A stretch of 64,000 bases of DNA from Pollenia angustigena (taxonomy: Eukaryota; Arthropoda; Insecta; Diptera; Polleniidae), in assembly GCA_930367215.1 (NCBI GenBank), contig OV884057.1, positions 206,635,621 through 206,699,620 of the forward strand, written 5' to 3'. The notes beneath the pieces were generated by a model. That model saw nothing but the letters and a program-made list of their open reading frames with translations. It was not told the origin of the DNA and did not search any database. Shown here piece after piece: positions 11,397 to 22,198 of the stretch (positions are counted from its first letter, which is position 1; the number at the start of each line of letters is the position of its first letter). Position numbers and translations under genes: made by a program.

Positions 11397-12055
11397 GCCG
11401 TATTTTAATCTGTGATTCAAATTAATTTCTTTGTGCTGTCATTTTAAGTTTCATTGTCTTAAAAATATCCTATATACCTTATTTAATAATATACCTTATT
11501 TATACAACTGTCCCTTTCGTAATTCAGTTTTACAACTGTTAAGGGCGTTAAATATTCTTCAAACTAAAGCATTTGAAAGTTTCCAAATAAAAATAATTTA
11601 AATTATATTTTGGACTATTGGAAACATTCCCCCAAACTATTTTTTAGTTTGAATAACTTTTTTCAATAGACCTTAGGTTCTAAATCACTATCATAGCCAT
11701 CTTTATCCAAATCTAAGAGTCCATCTTGCGACATTCATTTCTGAACTTTTGAAAATATATATTAAATGATTGAAGACTTTTCTTAAAAAGAAACCGAGAC
11801 TTTGGCTCAGAAAACTGTGCATTTTTTTTATCAATAATATTTAAAAAGAAATAAATGTCATCACTGATATCGACTCTTGATTTTATTTGGGTATATGAAG
11901 TAAGAATTTTAAATCACACCTGAATTACACCTAAGAGAAATTACCCACGCTCTACCCACGACAGGTAATTACCCACAAAGCGGCAACACTGGCTGGATTT
12001 TTTTTTTACTGTTAGGACCAGCACTCTACTACTAATGCATTGCATTGTGTTGGAA

Positions 12056-13462
12056 CTAGGAAAATAGGTTATGGGAAGGAGGATAGAGGGAGTAGTGTTT
12101 GTGAACATTCGATTTGAACTTAATCATGTTGTAAGTGAGAGGGAAGACTTCTGCAGGAAGATTATTCCACATACGAACAGTCCGGGAAAAAAACGAATTC
12201 TCTCTGTAATGCGTTGTACGATTCACCTGATAATCGACCACATAAGGATGGGCTCTTGAGGAAAAACGTGTATTGCGACGGTGCTCAAGGGAATCAATAG
12301 AATTGGTAACCCTACTGTCACCAATGAACCCTCGCCCTCTCCTGCACGCGGTCGAGAAGCTCCAAAATAGACTTTGAAGCACCGGCCCACACATGTTGTA
12401 TTCCATACGCGGTCGGATATAGGTGGTATAAATAATAAGGAGATCAGATGGAGTGAAGTATATCCTACACCGTCTTAGAAAACCGAGGCACTTGAATGCT
12501 TCTTTCGACACCTTGAATATATGTTCAGTCCATCGGACATCACATTGTATCTTCATGCCCAGAACATCAAGAGATTCTGATTCCTCAATAATTATACCAC
12601 CCATATATACAGATGAGGCACCTTGGTTTGTCGCGCGTTTATGCGTCAGCACGCAACATTGGGTTTTTCGGGCATTAAAATCGACCCTATTTGCACGACC
12701 CCATTCCGAGACTATGTCAAGGTCTCGGCCAAGCGTATCATTCATATTCTGCCTCATAGCAACGACATCGGATACGCTTGGTCTGCACTCGAATGAGTAC
12801 GAATGGCAAAGGTTGCTGTCATCTGCAAAAAAGTAGATAGGGTTGGAAGTTTGACAAAGGAGGTCATTTAGAAAGATAAGAAATAGAGTAGGAGAAAGAA
12901 CGGACCCTTGCGGTACACCTGAATGAATCTTGAACTCGTTTGACGAAACCCCATCTATAACAACTCGTATAGTGCGATCTCTGAGAAAACTCGACATAAA
13001 TCGAGAGAAATTATCACCGATACCAAACGCAGCAAGTTTTGACAAGAGTGCACCATGCCAGACTCTGTCAAACGCCTTGGAAATATCCAAAGCAATTAGC
13101 TTACTTTCGCAAAAATGGTGAATGGAACGGCACCATTTTTCCGATAACAGAGGTAGTAAGTCTCCAGTAGACCGACCTCTACGAAAGCCATACTGGCGGT
13201 CGCTTAGTAGGTAGTTTGACTCTAAATATTTGACAAGATGGTAATTTACCATACTCTCCATAACTTTGGAAAGTGCCGAACAAATTGCAATTGGGCGGTA
13301 ATTTTCAGGGTTACTAGCGGTTCCCTTTTTAATAATTGGCGTTACATTAGCAACTTTCCAGCAGACTGGAAATTCCGCGGCACGGTATAAAGTGCTGAAA
13401 AGATTTGCTAAGGGACGAGCTAGCACTGCTTCAAGACCAGTGCAGGTATACCATCCGGCCAA
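12056..13462 (-). pseudogene. LINE reverse transcriptase, intact domain in broken ORF2
   Basis: About 450 residues. Visible motifs in order: PIIKKGTASNPENYRPIAI (RT2), YGFRRGRSTGDLL (RT2a), LIALDISKAFDRVWH (RT3, first catalytic Asp), IHSGVPQGSVLSPTLFLIFL (RT4), YFFADDSNL (RT5, catalytic DD), LGMKI (RT7), then the tail RMWNNLPAEVFPLTYN common in jockey/I-group elements. No RNase H follows. It copies element RNA onto nicked chromosomal DNA. The palm residues are complete, but the ORF lacks its start and is frameshifted from the linker, so it is very probably inactive. Confidence 0.88.
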
Positions 13463-14010
13463 GGAGACTTGTTTACGTCGAGATCCGCAAGAACCCTTTT
13501 AATAGCTCGACCCCGAAAAAATATTCTAGGCATAGTTACGGATACTTTTTCGAGTTCGGGTAGTGGTTGACTGCTAGCTGATGGATAAGAATTATTAGCA
13601 AATAATTCAGCAAAAGAATTAGCCTTATCAACCGGGTCCGTGAATGATCGGCCATCCTTTAAAAGAGTTGGTATTGAAGAACTAGCATTAACCCTTACTC
13701 TTTGAACGAATGACCAGAAGCTTTTACTACCCCGGGGAACAGCAAGAACTTCAGCACGAAGACGTTGCTCGTGAAGAGTTTTTTCCCGTCTAAGTACTTT
13801 GGCACACGAAGACCTTGCCATTCTGCGTAGCAATTCAGTATCAGCGTGTTTATTTGTACGCCAATTTCTGAATGCTTCCTCTCTGGATCTGACTGCTGAT
13901 TTGCACGACTGATTAAACCAAGATTTGGATCGAGGCTTATTCGAAGCTTTTTTAACTGGAATGAAAATTTTCATTCCTAGCATTATTACGTTTTCAACCA
14001 TTTTCGCCAT
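13420..14010 (-). pseudogene. LINE ORF2 linker region (endonuclease-RT spacer)
   Basis: Encodes KSWFNQSCKSAVRSREEAF, LRREKTLHEQRLRAEV, SKSFWSFVQRVR and, at its end, VNKSPWPDGIPALVLKQC followed by TAG. PWPDGIPALVL is the first reverse transcriptase motif (normally SxGPDGIPxxxLK; here G is W). The reading frame should continue into the RT but ends because of a frameshift close to 13427-13432; the RT continues in another frame from about there. Upstream truncation removed the endonuclease. Fairly recent element, because both frames are otherwise open. Confidence 0.8.
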
Positions 14011-14018
14011 GGCATTGA

Positions 14019-14140
14019 CTGGATTTCAATACCAAACTGCAGAAAAGGCAAGGTTTAGTCGACTAAGAATTACTTCAGGACTTTGAAAATATATATTTTG
14101 AAGGCTTAGGATAAATATTTCTAGGTCTTTTAGCTGGAAT
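14019..14140 (-). repeat. Right half of the split dispersed repeat
   Basis: CTGGATTTCAATACCAAACTG at the junction and the following 100 bases match 197-370. The left half (about 9835-9857) stands 4.2 kb away, separated by the two insertions. Confidence 0.65.
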
Positions 14141-14724
14141 GATAAATATGGTACACCCCGAGTGCTAAAGGGTAGCAAAATAAAGACAAAATCTCTCTCA
14201 GAGGCAACAAAACCAAAAGATTGTGCCTTCGGTAAGATTTTGTATCAATAATTTAATGACCACTCGCGTACCATTGCCCAGCCGTGCTGTGCTAAAATAA
14301 CAAAGTTAAATAACCGTAAATCCAACTGTAAGTCCTAGAAGGAAATTTGTAAGAATTCCTTAAGGAGAAGAGACACTACAGCTCTAACCCAATCAGAAAA
14401 GCGATAAACACACACATATGTGAACAGAAACCGTGATGAGAGATGAGAAAATGTTTTGTCTGGCACTGAAAGGACATAAACTTAGGTATAAGGATAGGAT
14501 TTGAATCATTATTGTTAGTTCATATTAAATATATGAAGATTCAATAAATAATAAACTGAGAAAAAGGGATCCGTTTAGTAGTTAGTAACAGCTAAGGATG
14601 TCGTATACGTTAGATAAATTTATGTATGTTTCACCCCAATGTTTTACAATATATGCTTTAAACTGCCCATAAATAACTTCAGTCAATTATAATAATATTT
14701 GTATACTTACGTTGTTATAATATA
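14141..14724. other. Intergenic DNA, nothing recognised
   Basis: No ORF above background, no repeat boundary seen. Confidence 0.5.
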
Positions 14725-14868
14725 TCGAGCCCTTACCGCAAAAAGCTTAAGCGACAAGAGCACAATTTTATAGGAGAAGGTTATTTTTATATTATTTCAT
14801 AAAACTTTTGTTTGAAGGCTCCCAGGCAGAAATTACGACTCTTCTAAATATTATGTACCGCCACAACC

Positions 14869-15130
14869 CTGTAAATACAAAATTGTGACTCTACCAAAAA
14901 TATGGTACCATCACAACACTGTAGATACAATATTACAACCTTAGTTTTTTAATACCTTTTTTAAATAAGATTCAACACCGCTACAACACCAAAATACAAA
15001 TATACGACTTTAGTTTTTCAAAGTCCTATTTATCATAAAACTATACCGCTACAACACTGTATATACAAGAATTAAACCTTTATTTCCTAATACCGTGTTT
15101 ATAATAATTCTATACTGCTACAACGCTGGG
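14869..15130. repeat. Minisatellite, ~69-bp unit, about four copies
   Basis: Unit starts at about 14869, 14909, 14979, 15047 and 15116 with CCGCTACAACACTGTA-like sequence followed by an AACCTTTATTTTTTAATACC-like stretch. Confidence 0.65.
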
Positions 15131-15356
15131 GTCTAATCACCGCATTCGATACTATCGTATCGAATAAACTATCGAATTTTTTTGCATACGATAGACACTG
15201 ACGTATCGAATGAAAACTCGATAAATGTATTATTTTTAATTCGATATCGAATGCTATTATTTTTAATTCAATACATTTCATTAGATATGGAGTTTCATGA
15301 TACCAAAAAAAAAATAATTTCGATCAATTTTGCTCGATATCGTATGCGATGATATA
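15131..15356. mobile_element. CGATA-rich insertion inside the satellite-armed element
   Basis: Ends ATCACCGCATTCGATA and TATCGTATGCGATGAT are inverted with three mismatches; interior packed with TCGATA, ATCGAAT and TCGATATCG. TSD unresolved. Confidence 0.5.
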
Positions 15357-15899
15357 CAAAAATTTAGTCTTATTAATTTAATAGTGTCGTATTAAAATGA
15401 AAACACAAAAACTATTTTAGGTTAGAAAAAATACAAATTTTTGCTTGTTTTTTTAGCGAATTTATATTTGTAACAATTTGTAACAATATTGAAAATAAGA
15501 GTCGGAAGACGGTTGTGACTACGTTGTAAATTCGGTAATCCAACATTGTAAATTTAAATTTACAGTACTGTGATAACACTAAAAAGAAGAGTCGGAAGAC
15601 GCACATTTGGCGTTATCATTTTAATATTGTGACAACATTGTAAATTTGGTAAACAGTACGTTGTATTGATGTTGATAGCACCCCCTGCAACGTCGGCACA
15701 GCGTCGTGGTGATTGTCTTTTTCTGTCTGGGCTGTCACTTAAGCTTAATTTTTTTGTTGTTATAAAATCGTAAATGTCTCTTATTTGAACATGACATTTA
15801 TGAGATGATGCAAGTGTTGCCAATAAATTACTTTATTAACCAAAAACTGAAATTGAAAATGATGTCGCTTAAGCTATTTTTGCGGTAAGGGTTCGATAT

Positions 15900-17304
15900 G
15901 TAAAGAAGAAATCAAGTATACATAATTAAAATATAAACAAAGACAACCGTAAAACCGAAAAAGCCATAACAATTTATTAAAAATACTTGCCAAAGGACTA
16001 GATAAATAAAAACAAATATTTTTTTTTTGAGTTTTGCAAATAATTTATAATCCAGTTTTTATTATTGATTATTTACTTCTTAAGCGTTTATAAATCCTTA
16101 AAACATAAGGCTATTTATACTTTTCTTTTTCATGTAAATTAATTTATTTTCTCTTGGTAAGTCCAGTAGTCAGTCATGTTTGAATGTTTGTTGTAGTGTT
16201 CTGTTTCGGTCAGAGTCATTTGTTCTCGTTTTAGTCGGTCGGCATTGGCGTTTACTTTAAACAATTTTCTTTTATTTTTTATCCTTTTTTTAATTTTTTG
16301 TTTTATTTTGTAGACTTGTAAAACTAGTTTTAGATTTGATTTCAATTTAATTTCATAATTGGTTTTTATATTTATAATTTTTTTTATTAATATTTGCTTT
16401 TGCTTTAATTTTGTATTTATACTTTTATTATTATTGTATTTATTGTTATTAATTTAAACTTATCTTAAAATCCTTTCACTTAATTCTATAAATCCTTCTT
16501 ACAAAAAAAGTTCCTTATTTGTTTTATCTCTTTTAAAATTTTGCTTTAAATTTTATTTTTAAATTTATTATTTTTTTATACTGTAAATTTAATTATATAA
16601 TTTGTGATTTTTCTTATTAGTTTGATTTTTCTTATTAACAGTATTGAATATTTTGTTTAAACTAGTTATAAATCTTTAAGATACAATTTGTTTGTTTGTA
16701 GGCGAAAAAATTGAGAAGAATATTTGATTTTGTCTTTGTTACTTTTTCATAATTTTTTTTTAAATTTAAATTTTTTTGTGGACTGTTTTCTTTTCTAAAG
16801 GGTGTACTGAAAGGGGAGGAGACATGTTTTTTATGTAATTGAAATGTTTTTTTTTTTTTTTTGTTTTTTAAAACGATACGCTACCTGAAGAGCTGAAGAG
16901 CTAAAACAAATTTATATTTTTTTTTCAATATTTGAACTGAATAAAATATTTGAATATCAAATAAAAATCAAGTGAAATCCTCTACTTAAAAATCATGAGT
17001 GAAATTGCCATAATAAAATTGACTGAAATTTTGGATTTCTTTGGTTAGAGATCACTACACTAAAACTATGTTCACACGTATCAAATATTTGACCTGCTAC
17101 ACGTAACCACTAGTTTAATACAAAAAAAAGTTTTGCTTTTGCAAAACGTTTGCTAGATTAAACATCATTTAACAGTTGAAGCACAGCCGCGAATAACGTT
17201 TTAAGTTAGAAAATAATGATTTTTCAGGAGAGCAAAACAACGTTTTTTGACAGGCAGCATTATTTGTTTTAAAAATTTTTTTTTCTATTATTATTAATAA
17301 TGAT
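15900..17304. other. Very AT-rich DNA
   Basis: Long T-rich stretches (16370-16870) without a credible ORF or repeat boundary. Confidence 0.55.
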
Positions 17305-17319
17305 AATAAAAACTTTAAT

Positions 17320-17747
17320 TGTAACGACGTGTTTTCCACCTTATGCTGGGCTAGAGCTCGTGGCTCCCAGGGTTCGTTACAAAAATTTATTTAATGACCA
17401 GAGAAATGAAACACCGGACTCGCTCTTTTCACAAAACGTTATAAAGCGTACGCTCAGTTTATTTGTTTCTCTTAATTATACGATTATTCACAAATTATAC
17501 GGTACACACAATATACGACACGAATGACGGACACGACACTCTCGGGACGAACCGACAACACACACTCGGCACGGTGCAATAACACGTGTGTAGTGGCGCG
17601 ACTCACACTACAGATTCCACAAAACCGTCACAACACGCGTACAATGAGGGAGACCCCGAGGCTTTTAAAACATTATTCCGCACTGCAAAACCATTTCGGT
17701 TTCATCATTTTGTTAGTAATTTGCAATGTTCTTCCACTGGCTGACAC
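17320..17747 (-). mobile_element. Possible solo LTR
   Basis: On the minus strand it can be read from TGTCAGCC (17747) to CGTTACA (17320), a TG...CA frame. It has TTTTAAAAGCC as a TATA-like box near 17670-17660, CATTGTACG about 25 bases on as an initiator, and AATAAA near 17464-17459. GC is higher than in the surroundings. No clear 4-6-bp TSD and no second LTR, so it could instead be an orphan promoter. Confidence 0.35.
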
Positions 17748-17813
17748 TTTGTACGCCATTTTGAAGGCGTTAAGGTGCATAGTTTTGGTTGATTTGATGT
17801 TTAAACTGTTTAA

Positions 17814-18606
17814 GGCCGAGGCCACGCAATGAGCGGCTAAGCGTCAAGCGGCTGAGCGATGAGCGTCAAAAAATTAAAACATATGAAATTCTATTGAAGT
17901 GGCCACGAAATGAGCGGCATGCGAGCGAAATTTTTGAGCGGCTAAGCGGCGTCTCCCAGGAATAAGACTTGTTCTAATTTTTAGTTGTTTTCTGAGCGTC
18001 AAAAAATAAACATGGCAAAAGTAAATATGGAGCTTATGATTTCATCCGTACAAAGCCGATTGAATTATGGCAAGACAGATTATCAAATTTTAAAAATAAA
18101 AATATAACCGAGAAATTATTTTTTTGTTTTGTCAATTTGGTGTTAATTTTAGCAACAGCAAATCAAAGCATTTCACAGACATACGGCAGTATTGTATTGG
18201 GTAGATTTATATATAAATGGCTTAATTCCCCTTGCTTGATAAATATGGACACATTAGCATGATGTGTATATTAATACTGTGTTGTAGGGTGCCATATGGT
18301 TGGGCTTGACCGACTATACTTTCTTACTTGTTCATAATTTGTTTTAAATGTAAGTTAAGCGAACGAAGTCTTCGATCGAAATCGACGAACAGTCTGCAAT
18401 TTTTTTTTCTTAAAAAACGCATAACATTTTTATGAATACGATTTTCGCGTAAAAACATTGAACAAGCCACTCTTTACAATGGCATTTTAACAACTAACCA
18501 CTCAGAAGTGACGCTCAGTAATAAGCCACTTGCCGCTCAAACTTGACGCTTTGACGCTCATCGCTCAGCCGCTTGACGCTTAGCCGCTCATTGCGTGGCC
18601 TCGGCC
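17814..18606. mobile_element. Harbinger-like non-autonomous element, TAA TSD
   Basis: Inverted ends GGCCGAGGCCACGCAATGAG (17814) and its complement (ending 18606) extend over about 55 bases of GCGGCTAAGCGTCAAGCGGC-type units. TAA flanks both sides (17811-17813, 18607-18609). A diverged, inverted copy is at about 44155-45015. No transposase. Confidence 0.78.
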
Positions 18607-18978
18607 TAAGAGAGTAAGGTTAACGGTTATCTGCAAAACAAACAGTTTTTGCAAAATGTACATAATTATAATAAAAGTTGGTAAAAATAAAGCTTAAGTT
18701 TAATAAATTTACTGATCACGTTTTTTTGGATTTTTTCGGCAAATATTTGTAATGGCGATTTTCTTTCTTAACACTTTAGGGCAAAACAAACTACACAAAT
18801 GGCTTGCAAAAATGCAAAATTTTACGTTTGTACAAATGTTGTTTGTTTTAAATTGTGGTATTGGTTGTTCAAACAAACATTTGAAGCATGTTTTTAGAAA
18901 TTTAAAAAAGTTATACAGCCGTGTTCATAATGAAAATTTGGGATGAAGTTAGTACAAAGATTATTCATAATACACTTA

Positions 18979-19143
18979 AGCCTATAATACACGGAATGTT
19001 AAAAGCCACACGCGCATGTGCTTCTGACGTAATTTTGTCGTCATAACACAACATCAACTGGCTATTGTGGCTTTGTAGTGACGTCAAAATTACGTCAGAA
19101 CGACATGTGCATGTGGCTTTTTACATTCCGTGCACTATAGGCT
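18979..19143. mobile_element. 165-bp MITE, TTA TSD
   Basis: Inverted arms of about 65 bases starting AGCCTATAATACACGGAATG / AGCCTATAGTGCACGGAATG and including a TGACGTAATTTTG block; TTA at 18976-18978 and 19144-19146. Tourist/Harbinger-like. Confidence 0.75.
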
Positions 19144-19159
19144 TTACCGAACTCTGCCA

Positions 19160-19560
19160 AACGATTTACTACTCTTTGTTACGAATACGACTGTTAATAT
19201 TTAGCAGACATGTTTGCTAATTGTCAAAATTTTTGTGGTGTTAAGTGCTAAATTTCAGTCTCAAATTTTTGGCGTGAAGAAGTAGAAAAAGAAACATTAA
19301 AATCCTTTTCCTTTTTGAGCGAAATCTAGTTTTTAAAGCAATATTGCTTGGCCCAAAACAGCTGGTTGTTTGAACCTCTGTTCACTCCAAATTCGTTTCC
19401 TTTCTTTAGTATTTCTCTTCCGTTTTAAACAAATGGTGAGAACATTTTTCGCAACACTATCGTCGTCTGCATTCATTTAAAACAAACCAAAAATTAAAAA
19501 TGTATGTTTGTACGAAATATGTTTGTGTTGTTTATTTGCAAACAGAAACAAAGTGTGTGT
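19160..19560. repeat. Dispersed repeat shared with about 37080-37300
   Basis: Both carry TCGTCTGCATTCATT followed by AAAACAAA..AAAAATTAAAAAT and a TTTGTGT.GTTTATTT block. No coding potential. Confidence 0.45.
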
Positions 19561-19581
19561 TTGCCAATTAGTGCTGATTAA

Positions 19582-19741
19582 GGCCGTTACACACTATCCC
19601 ACAAAGTCTTTCGTATTTTATGAAAATGCTTCCCTGATCTAATTATTGCTTATACATTTTCAAAAAACAATAACAACTTATCATGACAGGGTTGCATTTT
19701 CATAAAATACGTAATACTTTGTGGGATAGTGTGTACTGGCC
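19582..19741. mobile_element. 160-bp MITE, TTAA TSD
   Basis: GGCCGTTACACACTATCCCA at 19582 and GGGATAGTGTGTACTGGCC ending 19741 are inverted; TTAA at 19578-19581 and 19742-19745. Confidence 0.72.
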
Positions 19742-19799
19742 TTAAGTGTGATTTATTTTGTCCTTTACACACAATGATCCATTGTGATACCATGAAATT

Positions 19800-20480
19800 C
19801 CACTGAACAGAGGCCGAACTTGTAGGGAAGTTTATAATGTCCCCCAGCTTAATGCCAGCGATATCTTACAGCTTGTCAAAAGGGGTGTCGTTTTCTCGTT
19901 AATGCTTAAGAGTGACAGAGTAGGTGTTCCACATTTCCACCTCATGTTCCTCATTGCATCTGCGGCAGTATCATAGTATCTGGCTCCCATACGCTGTACA
20001 TGCCTTTATATAAGACAATGTGTAATGGTAACAGTTACCAACAATTATACATTCCTTATAGTGGCGAGAGATTAGGCTAAAGTGCATGTTCGCATGCAAA
20101 TCAATGATATATGTATTCCTTATAGTCATCGATAGTACAGCCATGAAAGGCCTGTCCATGTGAGGCCACAACTGCCCAGTAATACTACAATCAGTGTTCC
20201 CGGCCTATCTATCGTCATTCAATGTCGAAGGTCAATCGTAGAAGTTTTAGTTTGCATGAAGAGACAAAAGTACGCGTTCCAAATCCCGTGGAACCCCAGC
20301 GGTATAACTTCTTGGACCCCACCACTTCTTCGTGCTTGAGAAACGTTCTATGGAAGGATCGTTTAAGAACATAGGTTCAAGATCTGGTAGCTTTGTTAAT
20401 AGTCTTTATGATCGAAAAGCTGTTAGTGATAGTAAACTCTGGAAATTGAAAGTGGATGAGAGTTTGGGCTACCCCGGTTG
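19800..20480 (-). pseudogene. Degraded LINE ORF2 tail (probable)
   Basis: On the minus strand a CRRCNEEHE segment (about 19975-19945) and, downstream, DIAGIKLGDIINF (about 19863-19825) resemble the cysteine cluster and C-terminal end that follow the RNase H domain in I-group LINEs. Many stops and shifts. The plus-strand ORFs here are shadows. Only motif-level support. Confidence 0.4.
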
Positions 20481-21523
20481 AAGATAGGTTTGCGTTGGTA
20501 TATCGGTAAAGGGGCGAATGATTTGGCTTTGGCTTATTTCATGAGTATTATTTTTTCGCAGGATGATGCTATTGCACGGTAAGTGCTTTGGCTTTGGGAA
20601 TGTGCGTTTGGGGATTACGTAGTAGCTGACGCTTATACCCAAGATAATAACAAGGAAGTTTCCCACATAAAAGGCTGACTTTTACAAATGTTGGAAAAAT
20701 GGGCCTTTTTTGATTCCCCCTAGGTGCCGCTGCTACACAATATGCTGCCGGCATTTTTTAAAAAGCAGCGGAGATAATATACCGAGTGTATAATTTTCGT
20801 CGGATTATACAACCAAATTGATACATGTGAGTGTTTGTTACGCTCCCATACGGGGCGTCTGGTAAATGCATAGTACGACCCCCCGTGGTTGAGATCTACT
20901 CATGTAAAGCTATTTCCGCTTCTGTTGGTAAAATGTTGACACTTCTAATGCAAATAAAATTTAACTGGCCATGGGGGCTAGAATAAATTTTGACTCAAGC
21001 AAAAAATTACTGAGAAGCAGTGAATTAGAAGTTTTAACTGAAACTCCATTTTTTTTTTATTTTATTAACACCATTTAGTCGTAACCATGTCGTGGCAAAA
21101 ATAACAAAAACTATTAATGGTATATATTTTCCTTAATTTTTCATTCTTCTATATACAATTTTATATTTATTTTTCACAAAGGTCAACATTTTATATTGTT
21201 AAAAAAGCATAATTTCACACAGCAGCAAGCAGTATGAAATTTTTTCCCTACAGAGAAATATTTTATTAACCAAAACACTTTGCTATCGTGTTACTCACGC
21301 CCTAATTATAATTTTTCACTGGAATTTAAAAACAAAGAAATTTTCTAAATTTGTTTTATTTATTTCCCCCCATCAGTAACATTAATTTTCAAAATTTAAA
21401 TATTCCATTTTTTAAGTTTTTATTTCAAACAATTTAAATAGCAATACATACAAATTAGCAAAATTTTTGTTAAAAACAATTTCTAAACAAAGTAAAGAAA
21501 AAAAAGGAAATATTTAAATTTAT
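20481..21523. other. Intergenic DNA downstream of the EGF gene, 3' UTR region
   Basis: On the gene's strand this follows the last exon. AATAAA signals occur at 21524-21519 and near 21361. The rest is AT-rich with no gene recognised; 20750-20990 is less AT-rich but uninterpretable. Confidence 0.5.
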
Positions 21524-21769
21524 TTAATAAGAGCGTTTTGTAAATTTAACTAACCAATTATTACTACTCATACCAAAGGATCTACTACCATTATTCGATT
21601 TAACCAAAGCATTAACAAGATTATTTCTACAACTACTGCCACTGTTTAGCCCAACTACAGCAGCAGCAGTACTCTTTCCATCACTGCTTTCATTAACTCT
21701 AGAGACCATATTTAACATGGTCAATGGGGTTGTTGCTGCTGCTGCGGACATTTTTGCTGACGTTAAATT
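21524..21769 (-). other. In-frame open extension after the stop (readthrough candidate or 3' UTR)
   Basis: Directly after the TGA the same frame stays open for 81 codons, from NLTSAKMSAAAATTPL to KFTKRSY, ending in TAA at 21526-21524. Composition is coding-like (GCA and GCT alanine runs, AGT/AAT serine-asparagine runs, higher GC than the flanks). Stop context is CAG TGA AAT; the leakiest known context in flies is TGA followed by C, so the context is not especially favourable. Dipterans are known to use stop-codon readthrough in many genes. It may equally be ordinary 3' UTR with CAG-type repeats. An internal ATG at 21751 could start a separate small ORF. Confidence 0.5.
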
Positions 21770-22198
21770 TCACTGTATCAGCGGTGAATGTTGAGAATTT
21801 TCACTAAAATCTACTGTATAATACATGTCATTCTCCAAGTTCATGGCCAAATGACGTTGAAAGGGTCTCTCGTTTAATTGGCCAACATGTGTGTGTTGCT
21901 GTGTACCCGATGACGCTTTTGCGGTTGGCAAATGTCCAACACTATTCCTGTGTGAAGATGTTGCCGTTGTCGCATGCAATGCCGATGTTGATGAGGATGA
22001 CGTCGTTGCACCACCAACCCCAACGCCAGCACGCATTGCATTTCCAATTCCTAAACCTTTGCCACTCAACCAATGTCTGCTGATTTTTGATGTTGCCTGT
22101 TTGGTGCGCAAACGAAAACCGAGTATCGGCAGGAAGCCATACGTACGTGTTGAGAATTTTCGATACGTTTGATTCACTTTACAGTGGCAAATGGTGAG
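21770..22198 (-). CDS. Terminal coding exon: cytoplasmic tail and stop
   Basis: The acceptor AATAATTACAG ends at 22199. A second AG lies 22 bases further on, at 22178-22177, but it gives the wrong phase, so 22198 is chosen. The exon completes the helix (LTIC), then a juxtamembrane Cys/Lys segment HCKVNQTYRKFSTRTYGF, a basic stretch around RLRTKQATSKISRHW, a Ser/Thr/Ala-rich linker with low-complexity runs, and a conserved-looking end with NDMYYTVDFSE followed by NSQHSPLIQ and TGA at 21772-21770. The tyrosine pair in MYYTV could be a phosphorylation or adaptor site (inference). GC content is visibly above the surrounding intron. An AATAAA is present at 21524-21519. Confidence 0.83.
   Translation of the reverse strand, partial: LTICHCKVNQTYRKFSTRTYGFLPILGFRLRTKQATSKISRHWLSGKGLGIGNAMRAGVGVGGATTSSSSTSALHATTATSSHRNSVGHLPTAKASSGTQQHTHVGQLNERPFQRHLAMNLENDMYYTVDFSENSQHSPLIQ

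Larger units (their letters stand above)
9858..11991. mobile_element. hAT-type element A copy 1, carrying a mariner relic and a nested hAT
   Basis: Ends CAGTGTTACCACCAGC (9858) and the complement of CAGTGTTGCCGCTTTG (ending 11991) are flanked by the perfect 8-bp repeat GCTGGATT (9850-9857, 11992-11999). Terminal sequences match element 39917-41892 in opposite orientation. Inside are a second hAT at 9966-10692 and a mariner-type transposase relic at 10992-11396. The 8-bp TSD and CAGTG termini fit the hAT superfamily; no hAT transposase of its own remains. Confidence 0.82.
12001..14018 (-). mobile_element. 5'-truncated jockey/I-like LINE
   Basis: Bounded by the direct repeat CTGGATTT (11993-12000 and 14019-14026). 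On the minus strand it ends in a short poly-A (12001-12007) after CTAACAGT. It contains the linker and reverse transcriptase described separately and lacks the 5' UTR, ORF1 and endonuclease, as expected from incomplete reverse transcription. Full relatives are 4 to 5 kb. Confidence 0.85.
14727..15895. mobile_element. TIR element with minisatellite arms
   Basis: Inverted ends TCGAGCCCTTACCGCAAAAA (14727) and TTTTTGCGGTAAGGGTTCGA (ending 15895) extend into GCTTAAGCGAC on both sides; TA stands at both outer edges. The left arm (14869-15130) is four copies of a ~69-bp unit beginning CCGCTACAACACTGTA; the right arm repeats AAGAGTCGGAAGACG twice (15498, 15588). No transposase. Confidence 0.65.

Noticed and set aside
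12071..13121. Plus-strand ORFs of 62 to 127 codons
   Set aside because: They are antisense shadows of the LINE reverse transcriptase on the minus strand, which has all the expected motifs.
14869..15130. CRISPR-like array
   Set aside because: Whole ~69-bp units are repeated with no unique spacers, in a eukaryotic context; it is a minisatellite.
21889..22172. Plus-strand ORFs of 64 and 93 codons
   Set aside because: Antisense shadows of the terminal exon of the EGF gene.
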